From NCBI GenBank assembly GCA_959347315.1, contig OY365810.1, positions 27,777,106 to 27,841,105 of the forward strand: DNA of 64,000 nucleotides. The letters are read 5' to 3'. A program made the translations under genes and the position numbers. This DNA comes from Bimastos eiseni. Its lineage: Eukaryota; Annelida; Clitellata; Crassiclitellata; Lumbricidae. The notes beneath the pieces were generated by a model, which worked only from the letters and a program-made list of their open reading frames with translations, made no database searches and was not told the DNA's origin. Positions 11,601 through 26,600 of this stretch are shown piece after piece (position 1 is the first letter of the stretch; each line of letters opens with the position of its first letter).

Positions 11601-14600
11601 TTGTTCTAGTTTTGTGTTATCTTTACATGGCTGAGGTCTTGCGTAAATCACTTTGCTTGCCCACTTAGAGTTAATAAAACTGTAAATAAGTCAATTAAGA
11701 TGAAAATAAATATCAGCATTTGCACTATTGTCCTTATAATTTTGGTGCTTATGTTACAAAACGTCAGACCTGACCTTACAGTCGTTAACTTATTTCCGAA
11801 TACCATGGCTATTAACTTTCTGTATGTGAGAAATGCCCGTTTACTCATAGCATGAGCAGATGCAATGTTAAGATTTGTGCACACGTTTTGAAGATGAGCA
11901 TTTTGCAGGCCATTTCTGAATAGACTTAAATTGTCATATGAGATTTGTCACTTTGGATTTTTGTTTGGAATGTGCAGTTAGTCTTTCCATCACATCAGGT
12001 GCAGTAATATTGTACATAAAAAAGAAGCTACTTTTGGCATAATATACTGTGACCTTTAACTTAGGAAATGCAAAATTGTGCCTCTGTTGGAAGAAATGGA
12101 GCTGAGAAGGAAGCTCAACATTTCATTATTAAAGTTTGCTATTAAAAGAGTGTGTTACTTGACCGTCGTCAGCCAAGTTTAGCATGGTGATGTTGTATCA
12201 CCATATAAATGCTTAAACAGCGATAGCTATAGTGAGAGTCAAGTTTTATGCCTGCTTTAGAGATTGAATGGTCATTTTTCAATTTACTGAGCTCTGTGCT
12301 CAGTAATAACATATTGAATGTAAAATTCTAACTGTTGCTATATGTGTTTCAGAGTCGTTCCAGTCCTCTCACTAACTCTGCTTGTTACAAAACTAAATGT
12401 TTGTCTGCAATGTTAATAAATTTATTCTTGGAGCATAAGATTCATCATATATACAATCTGTAATGTACTGCATGAAAGTTTACCATTTGTAAGATTTAAT
12501 CTGATTTAAAATGTTAAGAACTTGATGTAATACCTTTTTATGGTGTGACATTCATTTGTGTTCTTTTAATACAGAACGACTGCAAGCACACCAGAATTAA
12601 ACAGGTAAAACAGATTCTTAAGAAGTACGTTGTTATTATTAGTGTGCTATTTTGTGGGAGATGAATTTTATGTAATTAAATATAAGCTAAACGAGTAATA
12701 TAATGAGCATGAGGCAGGATGATTGTATGTGAGAATTACGATGACGAGTGAGTCTTAATCATGGAGCAGAATGGAAGATACGTAACTTGTTTGCCATAAA
12801 TTATAAAATGTGGTATTTTAGCCGTGATAAACTTATAGAACCGTGCAATTGCAGGCATTATAACAATGAAACTTCTGATTACCACATTATTATCAGTATC
12901 ATTTAACAGTAACATTTGTGATTTCTTTACAGTACGCATCTTGTCTTTGGACGAGTTGTTAGCGGTCAAGGAGTTGTTGAGCAGATACACGCAGCAACAA
13001 AGGATGAGCACAGTCGAGGAGGCACTGCTCGAGCAAGAATCGGAAACTGTGGAGAGCTAAAAGCTCGCTCCTTAGGTACTCGTTTAATCCAAGATGAAAA
13101 TAACGATTATTTTTTAATATAAGGAGGATGGTGTTAAATTTGGTTGTGTAGGTAATTGAGAATGAGTAGAAATAGAGGTTGACATTTTGATAATGTTAAA
13201 TTCATTGGAACATTGACACTATTGGATGAGTGAGAAATGTGGGACTATATGGATGGTACAGCATTAGTACATTGGCCCAAAGTGTCCCTACTAGTTTCCT
13301 CAAAAGAGTTTGTATCCATGTGATGGCTGTTAAAACATTGAGTTAAGCCTGGTTTGGTGACATTTTCACTGGTCTCATTTGTTTCAATGAGATACCTACC
13401 AGTTCCTCTGAAATCTTTTTACCTTCTAATACCACAAATGCAAACACCTTTACTCATCACCTCTGAGCAGAGATCTTGAAGGGGCGCTATTTAAATTTCA
13501 ACTGATCTTACGCAAATTGGATGTTACACTTGCTTTGTCACTCTTAAATTAGCCAAATTTCTCAACCTACTCTTTAGCACTAACGAGTATGTTCTAGTTC
13601 TTCTGAACTAGAGTTTAGATGTGACTGCTTGTGGCCTTGTAATATTTTATCAATGTTTGCATTGTTTTTTGTGTCAGATCAAAGAAAGCCTCCAGCAATA
13701 TACCAAACCTTGACGAACTTCTACAGTTCGCGGGAAACACCAGATGAGTCGCAGGAAGATAGCTGTGCAAAAGCTTTGTAGGAATTCATTTCAGTGCTCT
13801 TTTCTTCACACAAACTTTTTATAATTATTCTTTTTTAGACAAATGGAAAAGCTTCTGGCTTACGAAATCAATTGTTGCTTTTCCTATTTCAGTTTATAGC
13901 TTTTGTTGATAGTAACTTTGTATATTTAGTAGACTATTTTTTTGTCTAACTTTTGTTGATTTTGGGATTTTAAAAATGCATCATCTGTTTGAATTTTTAT
14001 GTTTGTTGATGTATCAGAATTCTTTAGACTTTTCCTAGCATTGTAGATGGTTCTCATACATGCTATGCGATACTACAGCATTCTCGCCTCTTCTAGCATT
14101 ACATACGCTGTCTTGATATTGAATTGAATGTAAAAAGGCATTATTAATGTTTAAGATAATGCCATCCTATTATTTTTTTGTAGACCTTTGATAGGATTTA
14201 GCACACAAAATACCCTGAGTTTATTATGCTGCTTTTCCTTTTAGAATTTTTTTTTTTTTTGAAGGGCTCTTGCTTCACTCTTTAAGAGAAGCAACAGGCT
14301 GTCAAGGGTTGGAACTTCTACCTCTGGTGATCGTAAGATAAAGGGTAGAGGAACAGTGGTCAGTATTTAAAAGCTTGCTTCTGACTTTCATCTGATTAAT
14401 GTATCAAACACAAAGAACACTTCTGTTTGTATTTATATGATCATTGACAGCTTTACTAATAATGTATCCAATTCCTTAATAAAGTACATTTTAATTACCT
14501 GACAAAATTGATGTAGGAATTATTTGTAGCATTGCTGTTGCGTGGTATGCTTTTATTTATACAGTGCTATGCATTGTTATTAAAATTCAAATTAAATATA

Positions 14601-17600
14601 AACTAAAGTTTGTAGTCAAATGAATAGATGAAGACTGAATTTATCTTGAGCTCTTCATATTGCTTAGTGTGCTATGGTGGCATCGCATCTTGCATACAGC
14701 ATCTTGCTTCAGTCTATGTTTTGCAGCAGATGTAAGGTAAAAACATTAAAATAGCTGTAAAGTAGAAGAACATTTCGATAGTTGGCTTCATAGCATAAGC
14801 TGTTAAAGTGAGGTAGAAGATTTCAATAGTTGTGCATCATATAGTAAGAAACTTGATGTAAGGCAAAGCCGCATTAAATAGTTCTGCTACACAAGATCCG
14901 CAACTGAAATTGTCCAATGTCCACCATAGCCTCAATGCTAGTGGGTATTTGTCAGTTACTACTAATGAAAGGTAGATGTAACTTTCATAACTACCAGAGG
15001 TTGAGGAAAGTGTTTACTGTTTGACTATTATTAATATTAAGAAATGACTCAAGTTCTGTTAAGAAATTACTTCTGAGCTGATTGTAGGAAGGCCAATATC
15101 AAATTTTAGCTGTATTGTAAGTCAAATTTGCTTTTGATGTTTTAACCAACCTGTTTGATTCTTGTGCCAGAGGTACAGAGGTTCATCATCCAGGAGTCAG
15201 TCGGAGAGTGATGACACCCCACCCCACTGGCGGACAGAGCTGGAGAAGGTGAAGCCACTGGGAAAGGATGTGAAAGAAGTGCCCGAGGACAGGTGTGATA
15301 CATGGCATCGCTATTAGTACTACCACTGAGGAGTTTCTCTTGAAGTTGGGCTATATAAATGATTAGTGCATCAATGCCTGTATGTTTGTGTGCATGGACA
15401 ATGGACATAGGTCCTTTCTTTGTATCTAACATAATTGCCTCAAAGCAATTCTTTTCAGTTTTGTTTTAAGGTCTGGAGTGCGTCGTCTGTTGAGGTTTTC
15501 TTGAAGCATCAATAAGGAAATTTGTGATTGCAAATTACAATTCATGAACACAGTTGTGTAATATGTAGATATATATATATATATATATACTTATGCATTA
15601 TGTACATTTATAATGTATGCATAATCTTTAAATGTTTAAATTTTATACTGTTCGTGAAGGATGACCTTGCCGGCGTGCTGCAATTCTCTTTATCGTATCG
15701 TAAGGTGTCTTATTTATATAGTGCTTCTTACAGTAGTAGCTATGCAGGAGCGATCTCAGTGTGACAGCCTTGTGGAAATAAGAAAGTCTTCAGGCAACGA
15801 AAGGAATAAGGGTGGGAGCCCGACTAAAAGCTTGCTACGGATAATGGGGTAGGTCATTCCACATAGAAGGTCCCACGATGGCAAAGGCACGTTGTTGAGT
15901 TATAGCAGTCCTTGCTCGTGGAACAAGACGATCAAGTCGATCCGCAGGCCGGAGAGAGGGGAAGGAGACAGGTTGAGTAACAAAGTTTGTGCCACATGTT
16001 GCTTCATTCCTGTTTCAATTTCATGCTTATAGAAATCGACTTTAGGATTTGTGCAAGCTAATTGGCTAAAAACTATTGGTATTAGGTAGGGCATAACCGA
16101 GTAGACAATTTTCACCGGGGAAAATTTGGTATGCAATAGCAGCAATACGCATTTTCCGCACACGATGTTCATTTAAAACATATTGAAAGATGTACAAAAA
16201 ATTGCTCTTATATTTTTTTGGTTCGCAATTGTGTATTTTGCTTTCATGCAGCGCTGCCACTACCAGTGAGTACCATCCATAGGCAAAGCATAGTTAACCT
16301 GCCATGTGCACAGCTATGGAGAACTATAGTCAACGCAGTCTATAGCAATATCCTTCATATAGCGTATTGTCGCACTCTAGGCTATAACAATATTTATTAT
16401 TTAATAACTTTATTTGTCAAAAAACTGTAAAACCTTGTTGTAAAATTTGAAATATGAAGGTATCAACAACATCTTTACTCTCTACTGTTTACCTGAAAGT
16501 GGGTGGAGCCAGTTCACGCGGGATAATTACTGATTTGGTTGCCACCTGGGGAATGCAACCAAAAGAAATTAAAATGTATAAATTAACATCATTATTCCAA
16601 AGAAAATTCAATTGAACATTAAGTTCTTGTTTAATTAATCAATAACTTAGACGTAAGTCCGTTAGTCCTAAATTTATTTGATGAAAAAATATTATTTTAT
16701 CAAAAAAATTATTTTTTTCGTAGAAAGTTATTTTTAGCTACTTGCGGGTGTAATATTTGCCAAGGCAAATACTTCCGAATCGTCCAATATTCGGCCGAGG
16801 CGAATGTCCGAGGCGATTTCCGGTTATGCCGTAGTATTAGGTAGTAATGTGCTTGGACTCTTGGATATTGAAAATTGCTTGTTTAAATAGGCACTTTAAA
16901 AGGACAGAATGTATCCGTGTGAATTTATGTAATCCTTGAAGAGGTCTATTGATTTTGAAATGCATTTCTGACTGTTTTAGCAGGTAATGGGAACATTTGC
17001 ATGTTCTTGCATTAGCTGATCTTATGTTTATTTTAGATGGATAAAGGGAGATAAGCTCGTTTATGTCGAATCCTTGAGCAGGAAATCTGCTACGTATTCA
17101 AGAGCTGAAAGTGATTATGAAGATACAGGTGTACACAGACGAAGGTCGGAAAAATACTCATGGGAATATGAAGATGACAGTGATGAAATGAGTTCTTCAC
17201 AAAGATCAAGGAAGAAATCAATTACCCATTCTAGAATGTACGAAAGTGATGAAGGTTCCAGTGGTTACCGTAGGATGCTGGAGAAGCATTATACGAGAAA
17301 AGACGAGTCGGAGGTTCATGAGGACAGAAGATACAAAAATAGATCAAGGAGGCGTTCAAGACGTGTTGAGTATGATTCTTCAACTGACCATAGTCCTCAG
17401 AGGTTCATAAAGAAGTCAAAGAATCCTTATTCAAGAAGAGCTGACTCTGAAAGTGATCACAAAATGCCGAGGAGGTTGACCAAGTCTCAGCATTCACAAA
17501 GCAGCGATTACAAGGTGGATGATGATAATCACGCAAGGTCCAAGAAAAAGCGGTTAAGACATCATCATGCAAGAAGGATTCTGTCGAGGAACGATGAGGG

Positions 17601-20600
17601 AAGCCCGGGAAGATCTAGCAAGGCTTGCAGAAACCATTCAAGACGATTTAAGGATAAGTTGAAGGACGATAGCTCTGATCAGTATTACACCAGATCTGAC
17701 AGTCGTAACTCAAGATCAGACGATTCAGAGGATACTGATGAGAAACATCGATCAGGTCATTACAGAGGCTCAGCACAAAGTCCCTTCAACAAGAAAGGGT
17801 CTAGGTAAGATCAATTTTTAATTCAGTTATATTTGTTTTGATTGAGAAAATACAGATGTCATGAGAATTTTTAAATTGGAACTATATTAATTCTAATCGA
17901 GTGTAATCTAATGATTTCTATATCAATATTATTAGAATGCATGAGGCATCGATCTACGGTTGCTTCTAGTGAAATTGCAATCAAAATCGTAAGTCATTGT
18001 TATTGCATTTAACAACTTATATTGTGTGGGTTTCACCACAAGGCATCAACTGAGGGCACTTCAAGAACAAGCCGTGTTCAGGTCAATAACCCAGACAATA
18101 AATTCGTAAGAGTATGTAAATAAAAGGAGCTGTGTTAAGTGTCTTGATGCATATTTACTCTCATTTATTTTGTTTGGGCTAGGTTGGTATTTTGTCAATG
18201 ATTTTTGTTTTATGAGTTTGCTGTCATATTTATTCATGTAGCAGAAGAAAAACTTTGCGAAAGAAGGAAAGAGACAAACATCATAAGCATTCAAAAAAGT
18301 CCAGAGATTTTTCACAAGAACCTTTTTCAGAGTCTGAAAGCGAGCATAGTAGAGCATCAACCTTGAAGTCTTGTGATATGAGACCAGGTAAATCAGAGTC
18401 ACATCATTTAAAGGCGCCTCGGTCAAAGTCCTCAGGCAAACAGGATTCGCGCCTTGTGAAAATGAAAGCTATAAAGCATGACTCAGAGTCAGAAGATTCT
18501 AGAGGTTTTGATATTAAGAATGATTATAATAACTCCTCACTGGAACACTTTGGTGATGCTGTTAGACAGTTTAAAAAGACGAGCGGGTTTCCAGAATCCA
18601 TACCATCAGGTTACTCATATAAGTCTGAGGCAAAATCTTCTGATGAGGAAATAAAAACTGTGAGAGGATTGAGGAAGGGGGGAAGATCATCCAAGGCCAA
18701 AAACATGAAGTTGCAAACAATTGGTGAAAAGGTTAAACAAAAGTTTGATGATTTACCAAAGAAGTTGAATTCTAAAGTATCCAAAGAGAAAACTGCAACG
18801 AATCAGGTTACACCTAAGAAGTCCATCTGCCAAGGAGGAGATAGAGTAGAAATTGTCATTCCTTCATCCGATGAAGAGGACATGATCACGAAACCTCCGC
18901 TTAAGAAGAAGCTGAAACTGGGTTTGTTTGATTTCAATGTTGTTCATGCCTCAGGTTCCACAAGGAAGAAGAACGATAACAGGTCAGCATTGAAAGAAGA
19001 TTTTCATGTTACAGAAAGGAGGTCTCAAAATGATATAAAGAAATCTGGTGAGAGCATGGAAGATTTTCGACTAGGCAGCAATTCAAGCAAATGCATAGTC
19101 AGCAATAATGGCTCAATGCTAAGGCCTGAGAGCACAGATGGTTCAGAGGATATGCCTCTGAGCAGGAGTTGCTCAGGCAGCAAACCTGGAGAGATGATGA
19201 GGTTGGGTGGTAAGAAGTTAGAAAGAATCGTGGAAATCCCAAAGTCTGGCACCAAACAAGGAAGCCGGTCATCGTCAAGTGATGATGATGACGAAGAAAT
19301 TCAGTCTTTATTGACAGTGGAGGATAAAAAGATTCAGAGCAATAAAATTCCAGCTAAACCTCACTCACTGGGTTCAAATTATTCACTTGAGCTTAGCAGG
19401 AAATACAGTCAAATGAAAATATTGCGTTTAAAAAATAAATTGAAGGAACTGGAAGCTAAGTTTCATGCAGAAACCCAATTGCAACTATCTGTGAGTTCAT
19501 CAAGATTAGATGATCATGATGTGGCTATTGAACCTGAAATTGTTTCTAAAATAGAGTCTCTGCATCAATCAGATAAAATGCTGTCTTCAAGTCATTGTTT
19601 GAACTCATCACCCAAAAGGCAAATACATGGAGGAGAGTTGAGCTCTAAGAGTCGATCCCACTCAAGAACGTCATCACGGAAGAGCTACAATTCACAAGGA
19701 AAGCATGGAAGGTGGTCACTATCGCCTGAAGGTCAACGAAAGAAGATGTGTTCCTATAGCAGCTCATCTCGGTCTTATTCGTCCGGAAGCGAAAGTTCCA
19801 GGTCTCTAAGGACTGGAATGAGACATGCAACAGTGAGCTCATCATCTGGAAAGTCAAGATCTAGGACGAGGTCTAGCAGTCGGTCACGGTCGAGATCTCG
19901 GTCGGGCGTCAAGTCAGTGTCAAGAGAAGGACAACGAACTGTGCCAAGTCATCATCGTCTTGTAATACAAAAGGAGGTTCCTGCTTTGGCAAGGTAAATG
20001 CAAATGCTGGTTGTCTTATTCCATTTGTTCTAAGTTTCCTTTTATAGCTCCATTTTTGTTTTATTTGCCATTCTTCACAGTGTTTTCCAGTTTACCAAAG
20101 AAAGTTGGGCCAGAGAAAGAAGCTCTGTGGCTTGCTGCCAAGTATTTTGCAATGCAACAGGTCACCTCTTAATGGTTAGTTATTTTTCCCAAACCATTCT
20201 TCGGTTGTGTTGCCGATAATTCAACGTTGTTTCACGATTTCCCTTGTTATTTGTGGTGTGCTCTGATCGTTTGTTTTTGCTCATATAACAATATCTCAAA
20301 AGTGTTGCATATTTTGATGATCACTTAGCTGCTGAGGTGTCTTTCAATACGTCATAGTGTCCCAGAGCTTGATCCCTGTCATGCATCTTTTTCCAGTTCT
20401 TAGTGACTTGTAACTTTCACTTCTGAACAAACCGTTGCTGTAAGTATACATCTTCTTTCATTGACTCTCAGGCGATGGTGACCATCTTTAATGCTTTCCT
20501 TGTGATATGAAGCTCTGAAAATATGTATTTTTTTATGTGAAGCTATTACTACAAATATGTGAACGAAGTACTTATTGTTTATTGTGATGCTACCATCTGT

Positions 20601-23600
20601 TTAACTTAAGTTAAACTGCTACAAATGTGCATATTTGTTGCAGTGTTGCTTCTGTTGCCTTGCCATCTGGCAACAGTTTGACTGTAGTTGGAAAGAACAT
20701 GTCCGAGAGTCCGCCTCCATCTCGGTGGAAGCCAGGACAGAAACCGTGGAAGCCAAAGAATATGCTTCCAGCGACAAACAGGTTATTTTAGTCTATAGTT
20801 TATTTAGTGAGTTTTTCCCTCAGCCGTTTTTACAATTATGCTAACTTTTTCTACATTTGGTTGTATTTTATGAGATTTATTTAACATTTCAGTTAGCACT
20901 TTTGTATTCAGGTCATATGCATATTCAAGGTCCTTACAATTTTTTTAATACAAATTCTGATGACTGAAGTTATGAATTTTTCACTAAGAGAACTTGAAAA
21001 TAAAAAAATTTATTGTTGATGAATGGATACCAGTCTATTTGCTGATGGGGATATTTTGTGTTTACCTAGTGTTGCCAAAAATGAAAAAATGCCATCTGCT
21101 TTGAGTGCATTATCTGCTGAAAGATCCGATAACATTCAAAAGTCACAGAAGAGCAGCAAAGGTTTGTAGAAGATCCTTCTTTTGTGTCTTCCGATAAAAC
21201 ACTTTGTGATCGACGTTAAATACTGCAATAGAAAACCAGCCAGCACAATCTTTTTATATTTGGACCTGTTGTCTCTTAAATGAAACAGACTTGCCTCAAA
21301 ATAAATTCCACTAAACTGAAGCAATCTTTGTGCCTAAAATAGCAAACCTTTACCTGATAAGTCCTGTTTCCCATTTGTGTTATTTGTAATTAAAGATGGC
21401 TATCATGGCCATCAGTTTTCATGGACTTTTACTCATGTTTTGTGTTATTTAGTTGGAAGGAGCAATCGTATAGATGATCAAGGAAGAACAGGTGATGGGA
21501 AGAATAGAGAACTGGCAATTAGAGGTCAGAGAAGAAACACTTGCAGTAGTGAGGGATCTTCTCAAAACAGTTCATCCAGTAGATCTGTAGGCAAGGGCAG
21601 AAGCTATAACAGAAGTGACAGTGACAGGAGTCAGAGCAGAAGTGATAGGAGTAAGAGCAGGAGTGACAGGAGCAAGAGTGACAGAACCAGGAACAAAAGG
21701 AGTAAAAGAAGGAATGAAAGCAGTAAGAGCAGGAGTGACAGGAGCAAGAGCAGGAGTGATAGGAGCTGGAGCAGGAATGGAAAGTGTAAAAGCAGGAATG
21801 AAAGGAGTAAGACCAGGAGTGACAGAAGCAGAAACGAAGGGACTACAAGCAGAAATGAAAGGCGTAAAATCAGGTATGGAAGGAGTAGGAGCAGGAGTGA
21901 CAGCAACAAGTGTGATAGAAGTGCCAACAAAAGCCACTTGAGCTTGTACAAAAATAAGACCAAGGCCTCCAAAATCATTGGCAGCGGTTATTCCAGCCGA
22001 AATGACAGCACGAGTAGTTCTGGCAGCCAGACGGATGACACAGGAAGCTGCAGGAGTAGAAGTACCAGCAGCAGAAGTAGTAGGAGCAAGGTCACGGATA
22101 GTAGGAGCAGCACAATTGCAGGTACTAAAACAAGAAGTGATAGCAGAAGTAGTACTGCCAGCAGAAATGACCAGAGCTACAACATTGATGGTGAAAGGCG
22201 TCGTATCGTAAAGAAATCGTCAGCGCTGAATGCACATTCATCTCAAGAACGAAGCCAACCGAGGAACGTTTTGGTAACGTCAAGTGGAGACTCGGATGCT
22301 TACAACAAACGTGCAGCTGTTAAGTTGGATAAATTGAAGGGCGTCAAGAAAGAGAAGAAGGTTGACAAAAGGAAGAAAGACTCACAGGTAAATGTTAAGA
22401 ATTTTGTTGTGGAGTCTCGACTTAGATTGTTTATTTTCACTGGTTGCCGTCATTTGCAGAGTAATTTTATGTGCCTACAGTATTCCTTTTAGAAATATAG
22501 TTTATTTCAGTGTCTTTTATTGAAAAGAAACTATTATGTACTTGTGTTTCTTGCATTGCTAATTGGCTAATTAATTTCTGATGTTATTTTTGATGTTGTA
22601 TTTTTACAACTTGCAGTACTGTTGCTTTTATTTTTGTCAAAGTGTAGTACTGTTTAAGCTAGGGGTGTTGACATTTTTAATGGTTTTGAATACGTTACCT
22701 CAGTTTTACCATGTCCTTTACTTGTCTGGTAAAGGTTCAATGGGAGCCGCCTGTCGAGCCAGAATATATATTGGTCGACACGGATAATGAAGACTCAAAG
22801 CAAGAGGATGTCAACCAGATGTCAATTCGCAAGAAGTGGAACAAGAAAAGCGGTGATGTGACTGAAGCAGATCATGACATGACAACTGGGACCTCAGAAG
22901 AACTTTTCATTACTAACAATGATGAAAAGCATGGAAAGTGTGCAGAGAAAGAGAGGGAGAACGGAGAACGCAGTTCAGAGACTGATGCTATGATGCGTAC
23001 AATGCCTGAGGTGCAGGAAGAAAGAAGTGAGAAGCCAAAGAATGGGGATCTTCGTGAACCGTGCAAGGTTGCGGTCGCTTCAGACACAAGAATGGATAAG
23101 TCAGGTACGCTGGAAAAACCATGTTTTAAAGCTGAAATGGATATTATTGAGATCAACACAAGGAGACAGAGCTTCATTCTTGAGGCAGAGAGCCTGATTA
23201 TTGATGTTAAAACAGAAGTCCATATTGCAGATATAAAAGTAGGGGACCAGATTGTAGATGTTAAAGCAGCGAACCAGATTGTAGATGTTAAAGCAGCGAA
23301 CCAGATTGTAGATGTTAAATCAGGTTACCAGATTGCAGATGTAAAATCACATAAAAAAATTGCAGGTATTAGCACAGGGAACCAGATTGCAGATATTACA
23401 GCAGAGAACCAGATTGCAGATGTTACAGCAGAGAACCAGACTGCAGATGTTACAGCAGAGAACCAGATTGCAGATGTAAAGTCAAAGAAAAAGATTGCAG
23501 ATATTAACACAGGGAACCAGATTGCAGATGTTACAACAGGGAACCAGATTGCAGATGTTACAACAGGGAACCAGATTGCAGATGTTACAGCAGAGAACCA

Positions 23601-26600
23601 GATTGCAGATGTAAAAGTAGAGAATCAAATTGCTGATATAAAAGCAGCAAACGAGGTTACTGATGTTAAAACAATGAATGAAGTTGTCATTGGTGTAAAT
23701 GCAGACAACGAATTGATGAATATGAATTCTCAGGACGAGGCTGCTGATGTGAATGATAAGAAGCTGGTTGCAGAGAACCAGTTGATGCTGGATGTATGTG
23801 CAGAGAACCAGATGATTTCAAATGCAGATGCATTGGACCAGATCGCTGATGAACCATCATTATTACGCTTAGAGGCCACAGACAATGATGGCAGAGAGAG
23901 CCATGAATTAAGACGTACTGACAATGTGTTGGGCGATGGTGCTGCTGATCAATTCGACATCCTGGTAGCAGAAAGCGAGGTATTTGAATATTTACATTGT
24001 GATTTAGTGGATGTGCATTAACCCTTTAATGACCAGCTGCAAGTGTTGTCCTATACATTTTAGTACGCACTGGTCGTTAAAGGGTTAATAAGTGACAGTC
24101 AGATGGATGGATGAATGGATGGATAGATGGATTGATAGACTAACGTTTTTTCAACAAATGAACGGATGAATGGATGGATGAACTGTTGGATGAATGGACT
24201 GTTGGATGAATGGACTGTTGGATGAATGGATTCGCATGTCGAGGACCGATGGTCAGACTGACAGTTTCACTGGTCGCACTGATTGATGGTCGTGTAGAGG
24301 ATGTATGGATTTAGTATGTGAGTAGGTTATTTTTGGATTAGTCTGTTATACATTTATTCCAGTTTATTCACTGTGTTAGATGGCTTTTCCGTCAATGGTA
24401 ACATGTGCTAATGTTACTCAATTCTTATTTCAAGACAATCCATGTTATTGACTGACTTATTTATGTAAATATTCTGTAATTTTGTCAGGCTTCTGAAGCT
24501 GTGACTGCTGAAGGTTTGACACCACAAACAGTGTCAGAAACCTGCTCTGCCGTAATTATGTTGACTGCTGAAATGAAAGGTGATCCTGAAGTTGGTTCTA
24601 AAGTGGCAATACCTTCGGCATTGGTTGTGGAGTTGACACCCAAATCCCAGATGACCTTCAGGCAGCATCAGTCAAGGTCAGGTCCATCAAGCTTGCCAAG
24701 GTCGAATCTCCAAGACAACCGACTTCTTGGCAAGCAGCTCAACTTTACATGGAAGTCGCGGTCACGACTTCCCGTTTCTGGGTCTGCCGGAGGGGTGAGA
24801 CTCAACTCACCAGAAAGTCCTCATGTGCCTGCGCTATCCCCGACGAGCTCGCCTTGCAAATTAGATCATCATGCAAGTGTCGTAGGTGAGACACCACCAG
24901 CGCTTGTGGAGGATTCACACGGCGAACAAGGAGACAAGCGGCAAGTTTTATCAAAACGGTCTATAAAGGGAGGCTCTGGAATGGACGGAGAATCGCGACT
25001 TAAGTCCAACGAGTCTTTGCGAAGAAGTCCCTCCACCAAAAGTTCTGTCTCATCAGATGATTCAAGCTCAAGAAATTCATCTAACAGTTCGAGAGTGTCA
25101 ATCAGGTTGGTTCAAATAGCAAGGAGTTTACCTTATGAACAATTTAACTACAAGCTGCATTGTTTTCACATTTGCTTTATTAAACTTTTAATATAATTGT
25201 CTTCTCTTGTTTGCTGCTGCCTTACTGAGCCTGTATTTCATTTGAAACTGAACAAATACTTCTGTCACCTTATGTGTGCCTAGTCATTTTTCAATTGCAC
25301 GGCTTAAACATGTACGAGTATGTAATCGAATGTAAGGCTCATGATCAGAGGCGGCAATTTCGTTTGACAGGTGGGGGGACTCCCAATGAGAAGGGTAGGA
25401 AATGTGGGGAGACACACGTATTCGTGTCCCCTCTCTGTAACAGGTGGGGGACGTGTCCCCCTCAACTTTCACGGAATCACTGCCCTGATCCTGATCTTCT
25501 TCACTTACTGCCTAATCGTTGGACTTGGGTTCTTCTATTTTCTCAACAGATGTCACTCGATTCTTTTAGTAAGACAATCCAGGTTACTCGACTGACTGGT
25601 AACATTGACAGTTATGACTGAATTTAATTAAAATTTGATGGATCGCATTTGAATAGATGCTTATTATTCATCATAACAGATGCAAGATTCTCTAAACTGG
25701 GTGAACTTTGACTTAGCATTGTCTGGTTTAGGTTTGGGTTACTGCCTAGGAGTTTATTTTAAGTGGTGATGTATTTACTATTTAAATTGGGTTACATTAA
25801 CTACATTAAATTCTTTTAAAAAGCACTCATTAGAGGTTTCTTTAAAGTTTTAATGTACTTTTTGCCATTAAAATGCCTTTGAGGTTATTCTCCATTTATT
25901 GACTTGTGACAGTAATTGACAGTAATTAATTGACAGTAACTAGTTAACAGTAATTGATGGTAACTAATTGACAGTAATTGACTTGTGTATTTGCAGTTAC
26001 TTTCATCAATTAATACCTTTCAATTTTATTCTCAGCTTTCTGTTTTCGCAACATCTTTTATTTCTCCATTTTGAAGAGCAGTCTAGTTTAGTACCGGTAG
26101 AAATGTTCTGTTTTCAGCAGTAACTCAACAGCACATTTAGAACGATCACCATCGGCCAGATGTACAAGTGAAAGAAGTTACAGCAACAGTCCATCACGAT
26201 CATCACGGTCTGGTAGTGAAGGAAGACACCATTGGAGACAGGCGAGTGACAGTCGATCCCGCTCATCTGTTTCTGAGCTGAGGGGAAGGACAGCGAGAGC
26301 ACGAAGCAGGAGCAGAACAAGAAGGGAGACAAGAAGCAGAACACGGAGTAGGTCACTAAGAAGAACAAGAAGCAGGACGAGAAGTGTGTCTAGAAAGGTT
26401 CACCACAGAAGCAGGTCACGAAGAAGTGTCAGAATAAGAAGAAGCTATTCAAAGAGAAGTTCAAGAAGTCCGAGGGGAAGAAGATCCAGAAGTCTAATAA
26501 GAAGGAGTTTAAGAAGTCAGTCTGGAAGTAGTAGATCAAGGACCAACTCACGAAGCCCAAGGAGCAGATTGGGAAGACGTAGAACAAGAAGCAGGTCAAC

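Larger units (their letters stand above)
5654..13075 (+). other. NKTR: Cyclophilin-like domain exons 1-7, catalytically degenerate
   Basis: Exons 2, 6 and 7 read as a good cyclophilin (GRIVLELFSDVCPRTCCNF; ITTASTPELN; THLVFGRVVSGQGVVEQI; IGNCGEL). Exons 3-5 have the right length and phase but a diverged sequence: the block aligned to FHRVVKNFMIQGGDF reads FSALDCAVTIDCTCS, and GSQFFI reads GLQWMI. In cyclophilin A numbering this replaces R55 with A, F60 with V, M61 with T, Q63 with D and F113 with M, while N102, Q111 and H126 are kept. Isomerase activity is therefore unlikely; a binding or scaffold role is inferred. The unbroken frame over seven exons argues against a pseudogene. Confidence 0.8.

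Noticed and set aside
20082..20160. Possible extra NKTR-like exon (…LPKKVGPEKEALWLAAKYFA)
   Set aside because: It can start in phase 2, but no GT donor leaves it in the phase 2 needed for the next exon at 20644; exons 12 and 13 join cleanly without it.
21572..22211. Several overlapping ORFs on both strands
   Set aside because: Shadows of the purine-rich RS repeats of NKTR-like exon 15.
23325..23510. Minus-strand ORF with SAIWFSAVT repeats
   Set aside because: Antisense reading of the 27-bp coding array of exon 16.
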